The notes: generated by a model not told the origin, from the letters alone. A stretch of 64,000 nt of DNA from Christiangramia forsetii KT0803 (GCF_000060345.1 NC_008571.1:2728001-2792000); one strand, 5' to 3'. Counted from the first letter of the stretch, positions 54,064-63,144 are shown. Numbers and translations: made by a program.

Positions 54064-54085
54064 AAAGCCCCTAATGAGGAGCTTT
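54064..54085 (-). terminator. Terminator of the barrel gene at 54114
   Basis: On the minus strand AAAGCTCCT pairs with AGGGGCTTT around a 4-base loop (one G-U), followed by a T run. Confidence 0.7.
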
Positions 54086-54113
54086 CATATTAAAATATCT
54101 TGTGTAATTATTT

Positions 54114-54794
54114 CTAGAAATAGCAACCACCTTTTCTTCTTCCTGGATTAGCTTCGCTATCGAATATTTTAAAGCTTATACTTAATAAAATTTGATTTAA
54201 TCTCGAATCATCAAATGAAGCTCTGTTTATGCCATAGTCAGATTTCACGATATTAATATCATAAGGTTCCTTCGAGGCTAAACTGCGATCATATCTAAGG
54301 TCTAATTCAAATCTACCAAAAGCTGCTTTAATTCCTGCTTGTGCCGCTAATGGACTGTTTTGAACCACAACCGGTTCATCAGCTTCGTTTCCTTCCAGAG
54401 TTGAATCTAATATTTTCTGATATGCGGGCCCGCCATATATATCAATTGGCCCCCAAACATTATATCCTACCAAAAGTGGAACACTAATTTTATCAACAGC
54501 ATAAATTGCGGGCTGTGAAGGGAATCCAAATTCTACCTCCATAGCACTATATATTACCTCCGGCCGAATAAGGAATTTATCAAATCTAATCTCGAAAAAT
54601 CCCCCCCCATGAAAATTGAACTGAGAATCGCCTTCTACAACACCTCCAAAATCGGTACCGCCACCTACTAAACCTGTAATCTGGCCGCCCATAACATAAC
54701 TGGGACCTCCTTTAATTCCAAAGCTAAATTCCTGAGCGTTAGAAGCTGAAAAGCATAATAAACCAATAACAAGTAGATAAAGTGCTCTATTCAT
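54114..54794 (-). CDS. Outer-membrane beta-barrel (porin-like) protein
   Basis: A 226-residue protein with a signal peptide (about 1-20, FSASNAQ) and alternating beta strands (FSFGIKGGPSYVMGGQITG, HGGGFFEIRFDKFLIRPEVI, GRFELDLRYDRSLAS). It resembles the 'outer membrane protein beta-barrel' (OmpX/PorT-like) family of Bacteroidota, 8 to 10 strands. Transported or bound substrate unknown. It has its own terminator and lies between the HD gene and the rhodanese gene, in a strand-switch region. Confidence 0.8.
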   Translation of the reverse strand: MNRALYLLVIGLLCFSASNAQEFSFGIKGGPSYVMGGQITGLVGGGTDFGGVVEGDSQFNFHGGGFFEIRFDKFLIRPEVIYSAMEVEFGFPSQPAIYAVDKISVPLLVGYNVWGPIDIYGGPAYQKILDSTLEGNEADEPVVVQNSPLAAQAGIKAAFGRFELDLRYDRSLASKEPYDINIVKSDYGINRASFDDSRLNQILLSISFKIFDSEANPGRRKGGCYF

Positions 54795-54910
54795 AACTAT
54801 AGTATAATTGACAGATAATCGGGGCTAAATATATCAATTTAATAGACTAATCAAATAGTTAGACCTATGTTTTTAACGTAAAAAAAATCAATTGAGTATT
54901 CTGAAATAAA

Positions 54911-54934
54911 AAAAGCACCAAAATTGGTGCTTTC
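54911..54934 (-). terminator. Terminator of the rhodanese gene
   Basis: AAAGCACCAA pairs with TTGGTGCTTT with a 2-base gap; a T run follows on the minus strand. Confidence 0.85.
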
Positions 54935-54956
54935 TAATATTTAAGGAATTTCAGAA

Positions 54957-55271
54957 TTAATCTGTTTTCTTTTCACCTTCCCATTCCGAAAAACCTCCTA
55001 TTAAATTATAGGTTTCAGCAAAATCCATTTGATCTAGCAGAGTGCATGCCTGCGAACTTCTTTTACCTGATCTGCAATAGATATAATAATGTTTAGATTT
55101 ATCTAATTTTTCAACTTCATCAATAAACCCCTGTCCTTTGTATATATCAATATTTTTTGATTTTGGGATATATCCCTCTTCTACTTCTTCTTCGGTACGG
55201 ACATCTAAAAGCACCGCATCCTTATCGTTTTGTATTTGCTTCTGCCATTCTTCCTGACTTAATTCTTTCAT
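54957..55271 (-). CDS. Rhodanese-like sulfurtransferase
   Basis: A 104-residue single-domain rhodanese. N-terminal VLLDVRTEEEVEEGYIP and the active-site loop YCRSGKRS, with catalytic Cys66, are typical. It transfers sulfane sulfur to thiols or acceptor proteins in the cytoplasm. There is no signal peptide. Length is that of PspE/GlpE-type proteins. It is divergent from the MarR regulator at 55422, which controls a nitroreductase, so a thiol or redox link is possible but not shown. Confidence 0.88.
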   Translation of the reverse strand: MKELSQEEWQKQIQNDKDAVLLDVRTEEEVEEGYIPKSKNIDIYKGQGFIDEVEKLDKSKHYYIYCRSGKRSSQACTLLDQMDFAETYNLIGGFSEWEGEKKTD

Positions 55272-55389
55272 GGTAGTAAGTTTTATTATTGGTTTTGTAA
55301 ATATAACCTCATTTTTTTTTCTGAAGCCTTGATATGAAATTGAGTGGAAATTTTAACAGAACATTAAAATAACTTGTTACAATTCACTA

Positions 55390-55407
55390 TATATTTGTAC
55401 ATACAAA
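55390..55407 (+). promoter_or_regulatory. MarR operator overlapping the -7 element
   Basis: TATATTTG (55390-55397) matches the Bacteroidota -7 consensus. TTTGTA-CA-TACAAA (55394-55407), with perfect 6-base arms, overlaps its end. ATACAAATG recurs at about 55416-55424, over the start codon. A regulator bound here would block transcription, the usual MarR autorepression. Confidence 0.5.
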
Positions 55408-55421
55408 TGTTGTTTATACAA

Positions 55422-55874
55422 ATGAAAATTGAAGAATTATTAAAAACAAAAGATACCATGTCGCCATCTAAAAAATTGGCACTTAATTTAATGGTTACTG
55501 CTAATCACATAAGCGATAGAGTACAGGAGGCGATTAAACCTTTCGGAATAAGTTCTCAACAATTTAATGTTCTTAGAATTCTACGAGGACAAAATGGTAA
55601 ACCAGCTAATCTATCTACTATTCAGGAAAGAATGGTTAGTAAAATGAGTAATACTACAAGACTGGTAGATAAACTCGTAGAAAAAGAATTATGTGAGAGA
55701 ATTGTTTGCCCTTCAAATCGCCGAAAAATTGAAATAAGAATTACCTCTAAGGGACTTCAGTTACTGAAGGAATTAGATCCAATTATTGAAAATGTTGAGA
55801 ATAGCTTTTCAAATAAATTAAATAAAAACGAAATAGAATTATTAAATATTAAATTAAATGAACTCAGAAGTTAA
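55422..55874 (+). CDS. MarR-family transcription regulator
   Basis: About 150 residues from the ATG at 55422; in-frame extension upstream crosses the promoter and is unlikely. The winged-helix MarR core has ALNLMVTANHISDRVQEAIK, GISSQQFNVLRILRGQ, TIQERMVSKMSNTTRLVDKL and a wing with CPSNRRKIEIRITSKG. It binds the palindrome at 55394-55407 in front of itself, judging from position. The nitroreductase gene overlaps it by 17 bases, and the YceI gene follows, so the three form a redox-type operon. The inducer is unknown; Cys residues (ELCERIVCP) could make it oxidation sensitive. Confidence 0.88.
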   Translation: MKIEELLKTKDTMSPSKKLALNLMVTANHISDRVQEAIKPFGISSQQFNVLRILRGQNGKPANLSTIQERMVSKMSNTTRLVDKLVEKELCERIVCPSNRRKIEIRITSKGLQLLKELDPIIENVENSFSNKLNKNEIELLNIKLNELRS

Positions 55875-56511
55875 AACTAAAAATACGTACAACGAAGATT
55901 TGAACTGGCGATATGCCACGAAGAAATTCGATTCAAGAAAAGAAATAAGCGAGGAAGATCTTAACACACTACTGGAAAGTGTTCAGCTTTCGGCTTCTTC
56001 TTACGGACTTCAACCCTATGAAGTAATTGTGGTGAAAGATCAAAAAATCAGAGAAAAGTTAAAAGCGGCTGCCTGGAATCAAACACAGGTTACCGATGCT
56101 TCTTACCTAATGGTTTTCGCAAATCTAACGCATGTTAATGAGGCATATGTAAATACATATTTAGACAATATTGCCGAGACCAGGAATATGAGCAGGGAGG
56201 ATTTAAAAGGCATGGAAGACATGATTAGAAATACTACCCTTCAGCTTCCTGCAGATGCTCAAAATACCTGGGCTGCAAAACAGGCCTATATTGCTCTAGG
56301 TAATTTATTATCAGCTGCAGCCAGTCAGAAAATCGACGCCTGCCCCATGGAAGGTTTTGATGCCGCTAAATTCGACGAAATTTTAGGATTAAAAGACAGA
56401 AATTTAACCACGGCTGTGATTGCACCTATTGGTTACAGAAGCGAAGATGATCAATATCAGCATTTAACCAAAGTAAGAAAATCAAAATCTGACCTTATTG
56501 AAATTATTTAA
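55858..56511 (+). CDS. NAD(P)H nitroreductase, NfsB-like
   Basis: A 217-residue flavin-dependent oxidoreductase. The N-terminal WRYATKKFDSRKEISEED gives the Arg-rich FMN-phosphate site, SASSYGLQPYEVIVV is the usual following motif, and the C-terminal TTAVIAPIGYRSEDD completes the fold. It reduces nitro-aromatics, quinones or flavins. The gene overlaps marR by 17 bases, so it should be induced with it. Family is certain, physiological substrate is not. Confidence 0.92.
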   Translation: MNSEVKTKNTYNEDLNWRYATKKFDSRKEISEEDLNTLLESVQLSASSYGLQPYEVIVVKDQKIREKLKAAAWNQTQVTDASYLMVFANLTHVNEAYVNTYLDNIAETRNMSREDLKGMEDMIRNTTLQLPADAQNTWAAKQAYIALGNLLSAAASQKIDACPMEGFDAAKFDEILGLKDRNLTTAVIAPIGYRSEDDQYQHLTKVRKSKSDLIEII

Positions 56512-56529
56512 TAATAAAAATTAGAAATC

Positions 56530-57099
56530 ATGAAAAATAGAATCTTAAAAGGCGGAATCGCCACAGTTATTGTACTAGCAACAGTTGGTTTTGCCAATAT
56601 AAAGAAAGAAGTAAAAGTGGAGTCCAGTACAATTACCTGGACTGGAGAAAAAGTGACTGGTTCTCATAACGGAACTATAGATCTTGAGAGCGGACATCTA
56701 ATGATGGAAGACGAAAAGATCGTTGGTGGTGAATTTGTAATGGACATGAGCTCGATCACTGTTACAGACCTAACCGGTGAGAACAAAGGAAAATTAGAGG
56801 GACATTTAAAGTCTGAAGATTTCTTCGGAGTTGAAAAACATCCAACTGCAAAACTGGTAATCACTAGTGCTGCTGAGAAAGGAAATGGAAAATATGGAGT
56901 GGTTGGAGATCTTACTATTAAAAATGAAACCCACCCAATCACTTTTGATCTGGAAATGAACGGAGAGTCTGCCTCTACACAATTAACGATAGACAGATCA
57001 AAATACAATGTAAGATATGGCTCTGGAAGTTTCTTTGATAATCTTGGGGACAAAACAATTTATGACAATTTTGAGCTTGATATAAATCTAAAATTCTAA
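56530..57099 (+). CDS. YceI-family periplasmic lipid-binding protein
   Basis: A 189-residue exported protein. Signal peptide about residues 1-23 (IVLATVGFA). The YceI beta-barrel follows: STITWTGEKVTGSHNGTIDL, GGEFVMDMSSITVTDL, HPTAKLVITSA, GDLTIKNETHPITFDLEM. YceI proteins bind polyisoprenoid lipids such as quinone precursors. Its position after a MarR-controlled nitroreductase fits a quinone- or redox-related operon, as is often seen. The gene ends in a strong hairpin at 57105. Confidence 0.93.
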   Translation: MKNRILKGGIATVIVLATVGFANIKKEVKVESSTITWTGEKVTGSHNGTIDLESGHLMMEDEKIVGGEFVMDMSSITVTDLTGENKGKLEGHLKSEDFFGVEKHPTAKLVITSAAEKGNGKYGVVGDLTIKNETHPITFDLEMNGESASTQLTIDRSKYNVRYGSGSFFDNLGDKTIYDNFELDINLKF

Positions 57100-57104
57100 G
57101 AATT

Positions 57105-57138
57105 AAAATCCTGAAATTAATCTTTCAGGATTTTATTT
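57105..57138 (+). terminator. Terminator of the marR-nitroreductase-YceI operon
   Basis: AAAATCCTGAAA (57105-57116) pairs with TTTCAGGATTTT (57123-57134) around a 6-base loop, with a T-rich tail. Confidence 0.85.
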
Positions 57139-57147
57139 TAAAAAATA

Positions 57148-57178
57148 TTTGTTTAGAAAAATTTCATCTCTATCTTTG
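57148..57178 (+). promoter_or_regulatory. trp operon promoter
   Basis: TTTG (57148-57151), exactly 19 bases, then TATCTTTG (57171-57178): a full match to the Bacteroidota TTTG-N19-TAnnTTTG consensus. The expected start is at about 57183-57186, at or next to the first leader ATG. Confidence 0.8.
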
Positions 57179-57183
57179 AAGTC

Positions 57184-57240
57184 ATGTTTAAAATGAAAAA
57201 AAATAACTGGTGGTGGAATAACTTACGTCAAACTTCGTGA
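57184..57240 (+). CDS. trpL: Trp leader peptide
   Basis: An 18-codon ORF, MFKMKKNNWWWNNLRQTS, with three Trp codons in a row, placed between the trp promoter and a hairpin terminator. If transcription starts near 57184 the message is leaderless for this start; an in-frame second ATG at 57193 would give a 15-residue peptide with a 5' leader of about 8 bases. When tryptophan is short, ribosomes should stall at the UGG codons and favour read-through into trpE. Confidence 0.8.
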   Translation: MFKMKKNNWWWNNLRQTS

Positions 57241-57301
57241 GCTAAACTGCTATTTTCAATATAGAAATTAAAAAGGCTTGTTTCACGACAAGCCTTTTTT
57301 T
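57235..57301 (+). promoter_or_regulatory. trp transcription attenuator
   Basis: Terminator stem AGGCTTGT (57274-57281) / ACAAGCCT (57288-57295) with seven T residues (57295-57301). TCGTGA (57235-57240), over the leader stop codon, can pair with TCACGA (57283-57288), which spans the terminator loop and the first base of its 3' arm. This makes an exclusive antiterminator-like pairing. The alternative pairing is short, so the mechanism in detail is inferred. Confidence 0.75.
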
Positions 57302-57322
57302 ATTGCATAAAATCGACTTTAC

Positions 57323-58717
57323 ATGTTTAAATTAAATACAAAATACAAGAAGATCCTTGCCGACACTATCACTCCGGTTAGCATCTACCTGAAATTGCGC
57401 GATAAATACCCTAATAGCCTGTTGCTTGAGAGTAGTGATTATCACGCCAGTGACAATAGTTTCTCTTATATCTGTTGTAACCCCATCGCTTCATTTAAAA
57501 TTGAAAATGATGTAATTACTACTACTTTTCCAGATGGAAACAGAGAAATTTTAAATATTGACAAGCAAGTTTCTGTTCCTCAGGAAATTCAGAAATTTTC
57601 GAAAAAATTTAAAGCAGATTCTTCCGAATTTAAGTTTATTAATAATGGTCTTTTTGGATATATCGCCTATGATTCGGTTCGTTATTTTGAGAATGTAGAT
57701 GTAACCAGAAAAGAGAAAGATCTTCAGATCCCTGATATCTATTACGCAGTGTATCAAAATATCATTGCTATCAATCATTTTAAGAATGAGGCGTATATTT
57801 TTGATCACTCGTATAATTCTGAAAATAAAATCGATGAAATCGAGCAATTATTAAAAGTAAAAAATTTCGCTTCTTATAATTTTAGTAGGAGCGATGATCC
57901 TAGATCTAATTTAACAGACGAGCAATATAAGACTGTAGTGAAAGAAGCCAAAGAACATTGCCACAGAGGAGATGTTTTTCAACTCGTACTTTCCCGAAGA
58001 TTTTCTCAGAAATTCAAAGGCGATGAATTTAACGTTTATAGAGCTCTTCGTAATGTAAACCCTTCCCCTTACCTCTTTTATTTTGACTACGGAAACTTTA
58101 AAATTTTTGGAAGTTCTCCTGAAGCACAATTAGTGGTAGATAAAGGTAGGGCCGAAATTCATCCAATTGCCGGCACCTTTAAAAGAACCGGAAACGATGA
58201 AAAAGATGCTGAAATCGCAAAGGAATTAGCGATTGACGAAAAAGAGAATTCTGAGCATGTAATGTTGGTAGATCTTGCTCGAAATGATCTTAGCCGAAAT
58301 GGAAGCGATGTAAAAGTCGAAAATTATCGTGAAATTCAGTTTTTTTCTCATGTGATTCACCTGGTAAGTAAGGTAACCGGAAAAAAACATCCTAATGTTT
58401 CAACCCCACAAATTGTTGCTGATACGTTCCCTGCCGGAACTTTAAGTGGAGCTCCAAAACCTATGGCTCTCAAACTAATTGAAAAGTTTGAAAATGTAAA
58501 CAGGAGTGCGTATGGTGGAGCGATTGGCTTTATGGATTTTGAAGGTAACTTTAATCACGCCATTATCATCAGGTCTTTTGTGAGTAAAAATCATGAATTG
58601 CATTATCAGGCCGGAGCCGGAATTGTTTCTGAATCCAAACCTGAAAACGAACTACAGGAGGTATATAATAAATTAGGCGCTTTAACCAAAGCCCTTGAAA
58701 TTGCTGAAGAAATTTAG
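57323..58717 (+). CDS. trpE: Anthranilate synthase component I
   Basis: A 464-residue chorismate-utilising enzyme. The N-terminal region (about 1-150) holds the tryptophan feedback site; LESSDYHASDNSFS near residues 33-46 corresponds to the conserved LLES motif. The catalytic domain (about 195-460) shows GDVFQLVLSRRF, GSSPEAQLVV, HPIAGTFKRTG, SEHVMLVDLARND and DTFPAGTLSGAPKP. With TrpG it makes anthranilate from chorismate and glutamine. First structural gene of the operon, downstream of the attenuator. Length is normal for the Bacteroidota type. Confidence 0.97.
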   Translation: MFKLNTKYKKILADTITPVSIYLKLRDKYPNSLLLESSDYHASDNSFSYICCNPIASFKIENDVITTTFPDGNREILNIDKQVSVPQEIQKFSKKFKADSSEFKFINNGLFGYIAYDSVRYFENVDVTRKEKDLQIPDIYYAVYQNIIAINHFKNEAYIFDHSYNSENKIDEIEQLLKVKNFASYNFSRSDDPRSNLTDEQYKTVVKEAKEHCHRGDVFQLVLSRRFSQKFKGDEFNVYRALRNVNPSPYLFYFDYGNFKIFGSSPEAQLVVDKGRAEIHPIAGTFKRTGNDEKDAEIAKELAIDEKENSEHVMLVDLARNDLSRNGSDVKVENYREIQFFSHVIHLVSKVTGKKHPNVSTPQIVADTFPAGTLSGAPKPMALKLIEKFENVNRSAYGGAIGFMDFEGNFNHAIIIRSFVSKNHELHYQAGAGIVSESKPENELQEVYNKLGALTKALEIAEEI

Positions 58718-58718
58718 A

Positions 58719-59342
58719 ATGAAAGAAATAAAGAAAATACTGGTTATAGATAATTACGATTCTTTCGTATATAATCTGGTTCATTACCTTGAGGAACTGG
58801 ATTGCAAAGTGATAGTAAGAAGAAACGATAAGCTGCATATAGATGATGTGGAAGAATATGACAAAATTCTATTGTCTCCCGGCCCCGGAATTCCTGAGGA
58901 GGCCGGACTTTTAAAACCAATTATTGAAAAATATGCGGCTACAAAAAGCATCCTTGGAGTTTGTCTGGGGATGCAGGCAATTGGTGAAGTTTTCGGTGGT
59001 AAATTATTGAATCTTGATGAAGTTCATCATGGGGTAGCGACTAAGATTACATTATTCGTAGATGACGAATATTTATTTGATGGTCTGGAAAAAGAACTCA
59101 TAGTGGGAAGATATCATTCCTGGGTTGTAGAAAAGAACCTACCTCCTACCCTTCAGGCTACAAGTTATGATGAAAAAGGCGAGATCATGTCGCTAAGGCA
59201 TAAAGAATTTGATGTTCGCGGAGTTCAGTTTCATCCGGAATCTGTCTTAACACCCGAAGGTAAGAAAATGATCAAAAACTGGGTGGAAGGTCCTGTTAAA
59301 AAACATGTTGCGCAAGAAAAAGCAGAAAAAACTATTCAGTAA
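58719..59342 (+). CDS. trpG: Anthranilate synthase component II (glutamine amidotransferase)
   Basis: About 207 residues from the ATG at 58719, one base after the trpE stop; an in-frame ATG inside trpE is an unlikely start. Class I amidotransferase motifs: VIDNYDSFVYNLVHYL, SPGPGIPEEAG, the nucleophile loop GVCLGMQ and the His/Glu pair in VQFHPES. It supplies ammonia from glutamine to TrpE. The C-terminus carries a Lys-rich extension. A dispersed repeat follows before trpD. Confidence 0.95.
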   Translation: MKEIKKILVIDNYDSFVYNLVHYLEELDCKVIVRRNDKLHIDDVEEYDKILLSPGPGIPEEAGLLKPIIEKYAATKSILGVCLGMQAIGEVFGGKLLNLDEVHHGVATKITLFVDDEYLFDGLEKELIVGRYHSWVVEKNLPPTLQATSYDEKGEIMSLRHKEFDVRGVQFHPESVLTPEGKKMIKNWVEGPVKKHVAQEKAEKTIQ

Positions 59343-59357
59343 AAATATTGATATCAA

Positions 59358-59432
59358 TCGTCATCCTGTCTCCTTGAACGAAGTCGAAAGGTCAGGATCT
59401 TTAGAGAAGCTGAAACAAGTTCAGCTTGACGA
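59358..59432. repeat. Flavobacterial dispersed intergenic repeat, copy B
   Basis: TCGTCATCCTG at the left and GCTTGACGA at the right are inverted ends; CAGGATCTTTAGAG and CAAGTTCAGC lie within. It separates trpG from trpD. Similar elements are at 13902 and 63145. Confidence 0.5.
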
Positions 59433-59453
59433 ATCATAAGATTTTATATAATA

Positions 59454-60449
59454 ATGAAAGAACTTTTAAATAGACTTATCAGTCACGAAACGATAAGTAC
59501 CGACGAAGCCAAGCAGGTTATTTTTAATATTTCAGAAGGAAAATATAATGACACCCAGATCGCTGCTTTTTTAACGGTATATATGATGAGAAGCATTACC
59601 ATTGAGGAGCTTGAAGGTTTTAGGGATGCATTATTGGAATTATGTATTAAAGTAGATCTATCTGCTTACAATGCCGTTGATCTCTGCGGAACAGGTGGCG
59701 ACGGAAAAGACACTTTTAATGTTTCTACTACTTCCTCCTTTGTTACTGCCGGCGCTGGTGTTAAAGTCGCTAAACATGGTAACTATGGAGTCTCCTCGGT
59801 GAGTGGAAGTTCTAATGTAATGGAATATCTTGGTATCAAATTTAGCAGTGATGCCGGTTTTCTCGAAAAATGTATAGATCAGGCCAATATTTGTATTTTA
59901 CATGCTCCATTATTTCACCCGGCAATGAAGAATGTTGGACCGGTTAGGAAAAGTCTGGCGGTAAAAACATTTTTTAATATGTTGGGACCTATGGTAAATC
60001 CAGCTTTTCCGAAAAATCAACTGGTGGGAGTTTTTAGTCTTGAATTGGCAAGAATGTACGCTTACCTATATCAAAATACCGATAAGAATTATACTATTTT
60101 ACATTCGTTAGATGGGTATGATGAGATCTCTCTTACCGGAGAAACTAAAAGTATTAGTAATAATTCTGAAAGAATTTTAAAAGCTTCAGATTTTGGAGTT
60201 TCAGAATTAAAACAAACCGAAATTGCCGGTGGTGGCTCCGTTGAAAGTTCTGCTGAAATTCTCACCAATATTCTCAAAGGGAAAGGCAGCCAGGCTCAAA
60301 ATAATGTGGTTTGCGCAAATGCTGGTATGGCGATTGCAACTTCCAGGAATATGAGTCCGCACGAAGGGTTTGCAGAAGCAAAGGAGTCCCTGGAATCTGG
60401 AAAAGCCTTTGATAGTTTTAAGAAATTACAGAAATTAAGTCAAAATTGA
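59454..60449 (+). CDS. trpD: Anthranilate phosphoribosyltransferase
   Basis: A 331-residue enzyme that adds phosphoribose to anthranilate. PRPP-binding motif CGTGGDGKDTFNVST (about residues 79-93), then KHGNYGVSSVSGSSNVMEYLG, HPAMKNVGPVRKSLAVKT and NMLGPMVNP. All are conserved. Cytoplasmic homodimer in known members. It is 5 bases before trpC. Start at ATG 59454 gives the usual length. Confidence 0.97.
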   Translation: MKELLNRLISHETISTDEAKQVIFNISEGKYNDTQIAAFLTVYMMRSITIEELEGFRDALLELCIKVDLSAYNAVDLCGTGGDGKDTFNVSTTSSFVTAGAGVKVAKHGNYGVSSVSGSSNVMEYLGIKFSSDAGFLEKCIDQANICILHAPLFHPAMKNVGPVRKSLAVKTFFNMLGPMVNPAFPKNQLVGVFSLELARMYAYLYQNTDKNYTILHSLDGYDEISLTGETKSISNNSERILKASDFGVSELKQTEIAGGGSVESSAEILTNILKGKGSQAQNNVVCANAGMAIATSRNMSPHEGFAEAKESLESGKAFDSFKKLQKLSQN

Positions 60450-60454
60450 ATTAA

Positions 60455-61243
60455 ATGAATATTCTCGATAAGATAATTGCAGATAAATTCAAGGAAGTAG
60501 AATTAAAAAAATCATTGATTCCGGTTTCTCAACTTGAGAATTCTGTATTATTTGACAGAAAATGTATTTCTCTGGCTGAAAGCTTAAAAAATGGTTCCGG
60601 TATTATTGCGGAGCATAAAAGGAGATCACCATCAAAATCTGTGATCAATCAAAGCCTGAATGTTCAGGATGTCGTAAAAGGATATGAAGAAGCCGAGGTT
60701 TCAGGAATTTCAGTACTTACAGACGGGAAATATTTTGGTGGTTCATTAGAAGATTTGCTTTATGCGCGAGCTTCCGTAAATACGCCACTTCTTCGGAAGG
60801 AATTTATGGTCGATGCATATCAGGTTTCCGAAGCAAAAGCCTATGGTGCAGATGCCATTCTATTGATTGCTGCGGTTTTATCTGAAAAACAATTGATCTA
60901 TCTTGCAGATTCCGCGAAAAAACTTGGAATGGATGTTCTATTAGAAATTCATAATGAAGAAGAATTGCAAAAATCTTTAAATGTAAATGCTGATATGATC
61001 GGAGTAAATAACCGAAACCTAAAGACTTTTGAAGTGAGTATTGATACTTCAAAAAGGCTGGCAAAGCTTATTCCAAATGAATTCGTTAAAGTTTCAGAAA
61101 GTGGAATTAGTACTACTGCGGCTATTACAGATCTTAAAAATTACGGCTTTGAAGGATTTCTGATCGGTGAAAACTTCATGAAAACCGATAATCCCGGAGC
61201 TGCGGCAAAAGAATTTATTACAGAATTAAAATCTATGGCATAA
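60455..61243 (+). CDS. trpC: Indole-3-glycerol phosphate synthase
   Basis: A 262-residue TIM-barrel enzyme that closes the indole ring. N-terminal MNILDKIIADKFKEVELKKS, the catalytic strand IIAEHKRRSPSK (Glu and Lys), LTDGKYFGGSLEDL, LLRKEFMVDAYQ, GVNNRNLKTFEV and SESGIST are standard. It abuts trpF directly (TAA then ATG). Separate trpC and trpF, not fused as in E. coli, is the usual Bacteroidota state. Confidence 0.97.
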   Translation: MNILDKIIADKFKEVELKKSLIPVSQLENSVLFDRKCISLAESLKNGSGIIAEHKRRSPSKSVINQSLNVQDVVKGYEEAEVSGISVLTDGKYFGGSLEDLLYARASVNTPLLRKEFMVDAYQVSEAKAYGADAILLIAAVLSEKQLIYLADSAKKLGMDVLLEIHNEEELQKSLNVNADMIGVNNRNLKTFEVSIDTSKRLAKLIPNEFVKVSESGISTTAAITDLKNYGFEGFLIGENFMKTDNPGAAAKEFITELKSMA

Positions 61244-61957
61244 ATGGATCTAGAAAACATGAAAGAAAAATCCATGGTTACTTCGGCTTCTGGACAAAGT
61301 TCAGGATTGAGCTTAAAAGTATGCGGAATGCAAAATTCTGGAAATATGATCCAGGTATCAGAATTAAAACCCGATTATATGGGTTTGATATTTTATGATA
61401 AATCTCCTCGTTACTTTGACGGTGACCTGCCGGAAATTGATCCGGAAATTAAAAAAACCGGTGTTTTTGTAAACGCTGAAATTCAGGAAATCAAAGAAAA
61501 GGTTTTAAAATATAATTTAAATGCCGTTCAGCTGCATGGGGAAGAATCGGCTGGTTTTTCTAAAGATCTTAGGACTGAACTTCAGAAATCTGGGAATACG
61601 CCAGAATTAATTAAAGTGTTTTCTGTGGGCGATGATTTTGATTTTCAGGAAATAAAAGCTTTTGAAGGAATCGTTGATTATTTTTTATTCGATACAAAAG
61701 GTGCCTTAAGAGGAGGAAATGGAACCGAATTTAATTGGCAAATTCTGAAGGACTATCCATCAAACACGCCGTTCTTTTTAAGTGGAGGGATTGGTCCTGA
61801 ACACGGAAGAGCGATTACCGAATTAAAAAGCCATTTTCATAAAAAAGGCAAACCGGAATTGCTATATGCTATAGATGTAAATAGCAAATTTGAACTAAAA
61901 CCCGGATTAAAGAAATTAAAGGAATTGAAAGATTTTAAAACTCAGATAAATTCATAG
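61244..61957 (+). CDS. trpF: Phosphoribosylanthranilate isomerase
   Basis: A 237-residue TIM-barrel isomerase. The conserved start of the fold LKVCGMQ (catalytic Cys about residue 27) is preceded by 23 extra residues, so translation could also begin at the in-frame ATGs at 61259 or 61274. Further motifs are [32 protein letters not shown] and [12 protein letters not shown]. It carries out the third step of the pathway and overlaps neither neighbour: 0 bases after trpC, 1 base before trpB. Confidence 0.95.
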   Translation: MDLENMKEKSMVTSASGQSSGLSLKVCGMQNSGNMIQVSELKPDYMGLIFYDKSPRYFDGDLPEIDPEIKKTGVFVNAEIQEIKEKVLKYNLNAVQLHGEESAGFSKDLRTELQKSGNTPELIKVFSVGDDFDFQEIKAFEGIVDYFLFDTKGALRGGNGTEFNWQILKDYPSNTPFFLSGGIGPEHGRAITELKSHFHKKGKPELLYAIDVNSKFELKPGLKKLKELKDFKTQINS

Positions 61958-61958
61958 A

Positions 61959-63140
61959 ATGAGCTATCAGGTTAATGAAAATGGATATTACGGAGAATTT
62001 GGCGGCGCCTATATTCCCGAAATGTTATATCCAAATGTAGAAGAATTGCGTTCGCGTTATTTAGATATTATGCAGGAAGAATCCTTTCAGAAGGAATTTA
62101 AGGAACTTTTGAAGGAATATGTTGGACGCCCAACTCCTCTTTATTATGCGAAACGATTTAGTGAAAAATACGGCACTAAAGTATATTTAAAGAGAGAAGA
62201 TCTTTGTCATACAGGAGCGCACAAGGTCAACAACACTATTGGCCAGATTCTAATGGCCCAAAAACTTGGCAAGAAGCGAATTATTGCTGAAACCGGAGCC
62301 GGACAACATGGTGTAGCTACGGCAACGGTTTGCGCTCTTATGGGTATGGAATGTATCGTCTATATGGGTGAGATCGATATAGATCGCCAGGCGCCAAATG
62401 TGGCCCGGATGAAAATGCTCGGTGCCAAAGTGGTTCCGGCAAAGTCGGGAAGCCGCACCCTTAAGGATGCAACGAACGAAGCTATTAGAGACTGGATCAA
62501 CAATCCTGTAGATACGCATTATATTATTGGATCTGTAGTAGGACCACATCCTTATCCCGATATGGTGGCCAGGTTTCAGGCTGTAATTTCTGAGGAGATT
62601 AAAAATCAATTAAAGGAAAAAGAAGGTAAAGAAGAGCCAGATTTTGTTGTGGCCTGTGTAGGTGGCGGAAGTAATGCTGCCGGTGCTTACTATCATTATC
62701 TTGATAATCCTGATGTTGGAATTATTGCTGTGGAAGCTGCCGGAAAAGGAATTAATTCAGGTGAAAGTGCAGCAACCTCAGCACTTGGAAAAGCTGGAAT
62801 TATTCACGGAAGTAAAACTTTATTGATGCAAACCGGTGATGGCCAGATTACCGAACCTTATTCTATTTCTGCCGGACTCGATTATCCGGGAGTTGGACCT
62901 ATGCATGCCAATCTATTTACCAGCAAAAGAGGTGAATTTATAAGTGTTACTGATGAAGCTGCCATGAAAGCCGGTCTGGAACTGGCAAAATTGGAAGGAA
63001 TTATCCCCGCCATTGAAACTTCTCATGCGCTGGCAATTTTTGAAACCAGAAAGTTCAAGGAAGATGACATTGTGGTAGTGAACCTTTCAGGACGTGGAGA
63101 TAAAGACCTGAATACCTATATCGAATATTTTAATTTATAA
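61959..63140 (+). CDS. trpB: Tryptophan synthase beta chain
   Basis: A 393-residue PLP enzyme. Motifs: [20 protein letters not shown], the PLP-lysine segment [34 protein letters not shown], the PLP-phosphate loop VGGGSNAAG and HANLF. It joins indole with serine. TrpB1 type, which works as a complex with TrpA, encoded next. A dispersed repeat separates the two. Confidence 0.98.
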   Translation: MSYQVNENGYYGEFGGAYIPEMLYPNVEELRSRYLDIMQEESFQKEFKELLKEYVGRPTPLYYAKRFSEKYGTKVYLKREDLCHTGAHKVNNTIGQILMAQKLGKKRIIAETGAGQHGVATATVCALMGMECIVYMGEIDIDRQAPNVARMKMLGAKVVPAKSGSRTLKDATNEAIRDWINNPVDTHYIIGSVVGPHPYPDMVARFQAVISEEIKNQLKEKEGKEEPDFVVACVGGGSNAAGAYYHYLDNPDVGIIAVEAAGKGINSGESAATSALGKAGIIHGSKTLLMQTGDGQITEPYSISAGLDYPGVGPMHANLFTSKRGEFISVTDEAAMKAGLELAKLEGIIPAIETSHALAIFETRKFKEDDIVVVNLSGRGDKDLNTYIEYFNL

Positions 63141-63144
63141 TACA

